DNA from: Pseudomonadota bacterium | GTDB taxonomy: Bacteria; Pseudomonadota; Gammaproteobacteria; Arenicellales; UBA868 | Reading direction: 5' to 3' | Assembly (NCBI GenBank): GCA_018661145.1 | Contig: JABJIU010000234.1 | Location: forward strand, 1 to 9,098 | DNA length: 9,098 nt | In this document: piece after piece, positions 5,965 to 9,098 of the stretch | How positions within the stretch are numbered: the stretch's first letter is position 1 | Layout: each line of letters starts with the position of its first letter | The notes under the pieces: model-generated | The model's input: only the letters and a program-made list of their open reading frames with translations | What the model was told of the DNA's origin: nothing | Database searches by the model: none | Program-made: the position numbers and the translations under genes

Positions 5965-6710
5965 CAGATTGCTCCTTCACCCAGATAAGCGGCCCGCACC
6001 TTCGGATTAGCCATAACCTCCTCCGTCGCGCCGAAGTCAAGGTAGCGCCCCTGATCCTGAACAAACAGCTTTGGACAAATTCGAATGACTTCCCGAAGGT
6101 TATGTTCTATCAGAATAATACTGCGCGACTCAGTAACCAACGACGCGATTCGGTCCGCCATCTGGGCGGCTTCGGCTTGATTCAGGCCTGCAAGAGGCTC
6201 GTCTAGAAGGATCAGTTCCGGCTCGAGCGCGAGGGCGCGGGCGAGTTCCAAGCATTTGAGGTAACCTAGAGGAACCGCCGACGGGTAATCATCTGCAGCG
6301 GCCGCAATTCCAACGAGCTCCAGCAATTCGCGTCCCCGCTGTAGTTCAGCGTTTCGGTCAACGGTAGTCATTGCCTGCCACGGTGAACCCATCCGGCGGG
6401 ACCCACAGGCGAGCGCCACATTCTCTGCGAGTGTAAAGGTGGCCAACGGTTTTACGATCTGCTGGGCAAGCGCAAGTCCCGATCGCACACGCCGATCGAT
6501 AGTCCAACCCGTGACATCCTGACCGTTCAACAGGATACTTCCCGAGGTTGGTCGGACCAGTCCTGAGATAACTCGCATGAGCGTTGTCTTGCCAGCACCG
6601 TTAGGCCCAATGATTCCGATCAATTCCCCGCGATCCACCTGAAGAGAAAGGTCCGCGACCGCCGTCACTCCGCCAAACTGAACCGTCACATCGGATACGC
6701 TGAGAAGCAT
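5964..6710 (-). CDS. livG: HAAT ABC transporter ATP-binding protein, LivG-like, with an atypical signature motif
   Basis: 248 residues, close to the family norm of about 250. It pairs with the LivF-like ATPase at the cytoplasmic face. Walker A is GPNGAGKT (35-42), Walker B is LILLDE (166-171) followed by PLAGLN as in LivG, and the H-loop is His203 in LIEHN. The Q-loop region is ALAQQIVKPLATFTLAENV (80-98), and the C-terminal YLGEGAI ending is typical. The ABC signature is unusual: where LivG proteins have a form of LSYGQQ-RRLEIARAL, this one reads VPLGYLKCLELARAL (146-160), keeping the glycine but losing the Ser and Gln. In heterodimeric ABC ATPases one signature may be degenerate, which would leave one of the two ATP sites impaired or inactive. 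The gene starts 9 bases after the livM stop with no clear ribosome site, suggesting coupling. The call itself is safe. Confidence 0.92.
   Translation of the reverse strand: MLLSVSDVTVQFGGVTAVADLSLQVDRGELIGIIGPNGAGKTTLMRVISGLVRPTSGSILLNGQDVTGWTIDRRVRSGLALAQQIVKPLATFTLAENVALACGSRRMGSPWQAMTTVDRNAELQRGRELLELVGIAAAADDYPSAVPLGYLKCLELARALALEPELILLDEPLAGLNQAEAAQMADRIASLVTESRSIILIEHNLREVIRICPKLFVQDQGRYLDFGATEEVMANPKVRAAYLGEGAI
5972..5977 (-). promoter_or_regulatory. Ribosome binding site of livF inside the 3' end of livG
   Basis: AAGGAG, 7 bases before the livF ATG, located within the last codons of the livG-like gene. Together with the one-base stop/start overlap it indicates coupled translation. 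Confidence 0.6.
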
Positions 6711-6719
6711 TGTCGCGTA

Positions 6720-7559
6720 CTACCGAAGTCTTCGTCGGAAACTTTGTAGTGCACCTGCGATCCCGTTAGGCGAGAAACGCATGACTGCGAAGACCAATAG
6801 TCCGTAAATCAGAAGTTTATAGTCGTCTATAAACTGGAACCATAACGGGAGAACCGATAAAACCGCCGCCGCAAGAGCCACTGCCCATACGGATCCGATA
6901 CCGCCGATAATTACCATTGCTAGAACCGTGACGGACTCAACAAACCCAAAGCTGTCCGGCCCGATATACCGGACATGATGGGCGTAGAGCGCACCCGCGA
7001 CTCCTGCACCTGCCGTACCGATCACAAATGCCCAAAGTTTGAATCGGGGTACGTCGATTCCCAGGATCCGCGCGGTATCTTCGTCATCGGCAATCGAGTC
7101 AAAGCCGAACCCCATCCAGGAACGTTTCAGATAAACGGTTACAGCCGCAAACAACCCGGCGCAGGCCAGTGCCACCACCAGTAGTCCGATTCGACCAAAG
7201 CCAAATGCAGGAATACCTGAAATTCCAATTTCACCGCCCAACCATTCCTGTTTTCTTACAAATCCGACGAACAGAAATGCAATTCCCATCGTGGTTATCG
7301 CCAGAAAATCATGACGAACCCGCAAAGACATGAGGCCAACGAAAAATCCGATCAGACCGGCGATACCTGCCGCCGGCAACAGCGCGATCAGTAATGGCCA
7401 TCCGGCTTTGGTCAGCATTGCTCCGACATACGCTCCGATTCCGTAAAAGGCGGCATGGCCCAAACTGACCTGTCCACAAAAGCCTGTAATCACGTTCAGC
7501 GAGAGCGCGAACAGCACCATGATTGCCATCGTGGTCAGCAGAATGACTTCATATGCCAT
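6720..7559 (-). CDS. livM: HAAT ABC transporter permease, LivM-like
   Basis: 279-residue inner-membrane permease that forms the translocation path together with the LivH-like subunit. The N-terminal helix is followed by the family hallmark GQVSLGHAAFYGIGAY (29-44); further hydrophobic segments include LLIALLPAAGIAGLIGFFVG and LLIYGLLVFAVMRF. The ATPase-contacting region is in MVIIGGIGSVWAV, and the RSWMGFGFDSIADDEDTARILGID segment matches the conserved cytoplasmic loop of LivM proteins (typically R-x-x-G-x-A-x-x-A-I-R-D-D-E...). The Arg-Asp pair common there reads Ile-Ala here, a mild deviation. It is shorter than E. coli LivM (about 425) because it lacks the N-terminal extension, as is common in other bacteria. 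The start is 7 bases after the livH stop. The arginine-rich C-terminus (FRRRLR) is cytoplasmic. Confidence 0.92.
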   Translation of the reverse strand: MAYEVILLTTMAIMVLFALSLNVITGFCGQVSLGHAAFYGIGAYVGAMLTKAGWPLLIALLPAAGIAGLIGFFVGLMSLRVRHDFLAITTMGIAFLFVGFVRKQEWLGGEIGISGIPAFGFGRIGLLVVALACAGLFAAVTVYLKRSWMGFGFDSIADDEDTARILGIDVPRFKLWAFVIGTAGAGVAGALYAHHVRYIGPDSFGFVESVTVLAMVIIGGIGSVWAVALAAAVLSVLPLWFQFIDDYKLLIYGLLVFAVMRFSPNGIAGALQSFRRRLR

Positions 7560-7566
7560 TATTTTT

Positions 7567-8430
7567 CTACCCGGCCTTAAACAGGCCCTGCGGCCTTATC
7601 ATGAGAGCAATCACAAGAAACGCGAAAGCGAGAGCATCGCGATCCAGTATATGGCCGACGTAAACCGTCCCAAAGGATTCGACGATGCCAATGGCAATGG
7701 AGGCAACCAGTGTACCGCGTACGCTCCCCAGTCCACCCAACACAATAATTGCCAGCGCCTTGTACGAGGCAACCGCACCCATGGTCGGCTCCACCAAATT
7801 GGTCAGTAACGCGACCATCACGCCGGCCGCAGCCGCGAGGGCAGACCCGATGAAAAAATTGAGGTACCGGACTCTCTCGATATTGATGCCAAACGATGAT
7901 GCGATTTGGGAATCAGTCACCGTTGCCTTCCACGCAATTCCGGTCCGGGTCCGGGTTGAAAGCCAAGCCAGGATTGACAGTATTACGATCGCCATCCCAA
8001 TCACCAACAACTTTGAATGACTAATCAGTAACCCCCCGCCGAGATTCACCTGAGTTCGAAGCGGGGGATTTTCAAATGAGAGGCCATAACTCCCAAAGAC
8101 GAGTCTGAACACTTCTTCAAAGGCTATAAAAAGTCCAATAGATGCAATCAGGGCAACAAGCGGAGATTGGTCCAGGAGCGGTTTATAAGCGAGCCGGTAG
8201 ATCACTATTCCGAGTAATCCTACCGACACCATTGCGACGATCAGGGCGAGGGGCAGACTCCCTGTCTCGTTTGTAACAATGACGCCGATATAACCCCCCA
8301 AGGTAAACAGCGCCGCGTGCGCGACATGGAGGATTCGAAGCAGGCCGTAGATAAGCGTCAACCCTAATGCGATTAACGCATAGATCGCGCCCTGCACTAT
8401 CCCCTGCAGCAAAAGGTCAAGAGCTAACAT
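7567..8430 (-). CDS. livH: HAAT ABC transporter permease, LivH-like
   Basis: 287-residue inner-membrane permease, normal length for LivH. The N-terminus carries the hallmark QGIVQGAIYALIALGLTLIYGL (9-30) followed by HVAHAALFTLGGYI. Later segments include ALIASIGLFIAFEEVF, LLVIGMAIVILSILAWL, the cytoplasmic TRTGIAWKATVTDSQIAS loop, and the conserved ALAIIVLGGLGSVRGTL coupling region. The C-terminus LMIRPQGLF is a family signature. It dimerises with the LivM-like protein to form the channel. The ATG at 8430 is 59 bases downstream of the binding-protein gene, beyond the terminator-like hairpin, and has only a weak ribosome site, so its expression should be lower than that of the binding protein. 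Close homologues transport branched-chain amino acids, amides, urea or other small solutes. Confidence 0.93.
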   Translation of the reverse strand: MLALDLLLQGIVQGAIYALIALGLTLIYGLLRILHVAHAALFTLGGYIGVIVTNETGSLPLALIVAMVSVGLLGIVIYRLAYKPLLDQSPLVALIASIGLFIAFEEVFRLVFGSYGLSFENPPLRTQVNLGGGLLISHSKLLVIGMAIVILSILAWLSTRTRTGIAWKATVTDSQIASSFGINIERVRYLNFFIGSALAAAAGVMVALLTNLVEPTMGAVASYKALAIIVLGGLGSVRGTLVASIAIGIVESFGTVYVGHILDRDALAFAFLVIALMIRPQGLFKAG

Positions 8431-8447
8431 TAAGAATCTTCAGCAGG

Positions 8448-8477
8448 AAAAGATATGGGGCCTGAAGGCCCCATATC
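8448..8477 (-). terminator. Intrinsic terminator / attenuator between binding-protein gene and livH
   Basis: Perfect 11-base arms GATATGGGGCC and GGCCCCATATC (8452-8477) enclose a 4-base loop. On the minus strand the stem is followed directly by TTTTCC (8451-8446). The T-run is short, so read-through is likely. It lies 12 bases after the binding-protein stop codon. In operons of this type such a hairpin commonly lets part of the transcripts stop after the abundant periplasmic protein (and shields the 3' end of that mRNA) while the rest continue into the permease and ATPase genes. Confidence 0.8.
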
Positions 8478-8489
8478 CCTATAAAGAAA

Positions 8490-9098
8490 TCACTCCTCAG
8501 GCGGCGCAAGTAGTACCGGGTCCGAGATGACCGCGAAATGATGCCAACTGCCATCACGAACCACTTGAACCTGTACTGATTTTCTCACCTCGCCCAGTTT
8601 ATTGAACGAGATATTTCCGGTTGCTGCATTGATAGAGGTTGAGGCAATCGCTTGACGCAATGCCGCTTTATCGCTCGGGTCTACCTGTTTCATCGCTTCA
8701 GCCAAGACCAGAACAGCGGTATGCGTCGATGCGCTTACCATGTCTGCGGGGTAACCTGACTTTTTCTGGAAACCCTGGATAAATGCTTGAGCAAGTGGAT
8801 CGGTGGAATCGCGATCGAGAGATGTCGTAATAATCACACCCTCTGCAGCCGCGCCAGCGATTTTGATAAACATCTCGCCGTCATATCCTTCCTGGCCAAT
8901 TACAGGGACATCAACTCCCGCCGCGCGCAACTGACTAACCAACGGTCCGGCAGTAAAGAAGTAGCCGGAAGCGTAGATAGCGTCCGGCGCTTCTGCCTTC
9001 ACCTTGGAGACGATTGGGCCAAATTCTCTATCCTTGATGCTGTAGTCATACTCGCCGAGAATCTCAATTCCGAACTCTGCAGCCTTTTCTTTGAAGCC
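8490..9098 (-). CDS. HAAT ABC transporter substrate-binding protein, C-terminal part (5' end beyond the window)
   Basis: The last 202 residues are present; the frame is open to the window edge, so the GTG at 9002 is an internal valine codon, not a start. This is the type-I periplasmic binding fold (Peripla_BP_6, LivJ/LivK-like). Visible features are KDREFGPIVSKVKAEAPDAIYASGY (strand-helix-strand around the hinge), VIGQEGYD, AEGVIITTSL, FQKKSGYPADMVSASTHTAVLVLAEAM, and the C-terminal region SINAATGNISFN...GEVRKSVQVQVV, matching the family's typical 'G-x-x-x-F-d-x-x-G-d/e' strand before the final helix region. It captures the solute in the periplasm (or, if a lipoprotein, at the membrane) and delivers it to the LivH/LivM-like channel. 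The signal peptide would lie outside the window. The residues seen do not fix the ligand. It is the first visible gene of the operon. Confidence 0.9.
   Translation of the reverse strand, partial: GFKEKAAEFGIEILGEYDYSIKDREFGPIVSKVKAEAPDAIYASGYFFTAGPLVSQLRAAGVDVPVIGQEGYDGEMFIKIAGAAAEGVIITTSLDRDSTDPLAQAFIQGFQKKSGYPADMVSASTHTAVLVLAEAMKQVDPSDKAALRQAIASTSINAATGNISFNKLGEVRKSVQVQVVRDGSWHHFAVISDPVLLAPPEE

Noticed and set aside
9000..9002. GTG at 9002 as the start of a short binding protein
   Set aside because: The frame stays open to the window end and the extra codons encode typical binding-protein sequence, so the gene is simply cut by the window.
1..9098. CRISPR array, tRNA/rRNA genes, riboswitch, insertion sequence or phage/defence genes
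   Set aside because: No regularly spaced repeats, cloverleaf sequences, transposase or integrase motifs, or long non-coding leaders with conserved structure were seen.

Overview
The window looks like chromosomal DNA from a free-living, probably aquatic Gram-negative bacterium, most likely a proteobacterium. This rests on mid-range base composition, AGGAG-type ribosome sites, a beta-like glutathione transferase, a GNAT enzyme, a DMT exporter and a branched-chain-type (HAAT family) ABC transporter. The exact lineage cannot be told from the sequence. I see no rRNA, tRNA, CRISPR array, insertion sequence or phage gene. Coding density is high and no gap exceeds 300 bases.

Layout. Every gene but one is on the minus strand, so transcription runs from high to low coordinates. 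(1) 9098-5263: an HAAT transporter operon, comprising a substrate-binding protein (5' end beyond the window), a strong intercistronic hairpin, two permeases (LivH- and LivM-like) and two ATPases (LivG- and LivF-like) with 9-base or smaller gaps or overlap. (2) 4272-5216, plus strand: an EamA/DMT-family membrane transporter, tail-to-tail with livF and head-to-head with the next gene. (3) 4048-1732: a three-gene minus-strand cluster encoding a protein made of three tandem RidA/YjgF-like domains, a small probable dimeric alpha-beta barrel protein, and a GNAT acetyltransferase that starts 2 bases after its neighbour ends. (4) 1607-210: a dihydropyrimidinase/D-hydantoinase with all metal ligands intact and a plausible promoter of its own. 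(5) 135-1: the first 45 codons of a glutathione S-transferase.

How the genes may work together. The hydantoinase opens cyclic ureides or imides (dihydropyrimidines, 5-substituted hydantoins). RidA-type proteins recur in pyrimidine and amine catabolism (RutC, for example). HAAT transporters import amino acids, amides, urea-like and other small nitrogen compounds. An uptake-plus-ring-opening module for a small cyclic nitrogen compound is therefore reasonable, but it is inference from neighbourhood: no carbamoylase or beta-ureidopropionase is in view, and the transporter's substrate cannot be read from the sequence.

The most unusual item is the triple-RidA protein. None of its three domains keeps the arginine that canonical RidA uses for imine deamination. 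The LivG-like ATPase also has an atypical ABC signature. No clearly new defence, mobile or RNA-based system was found.
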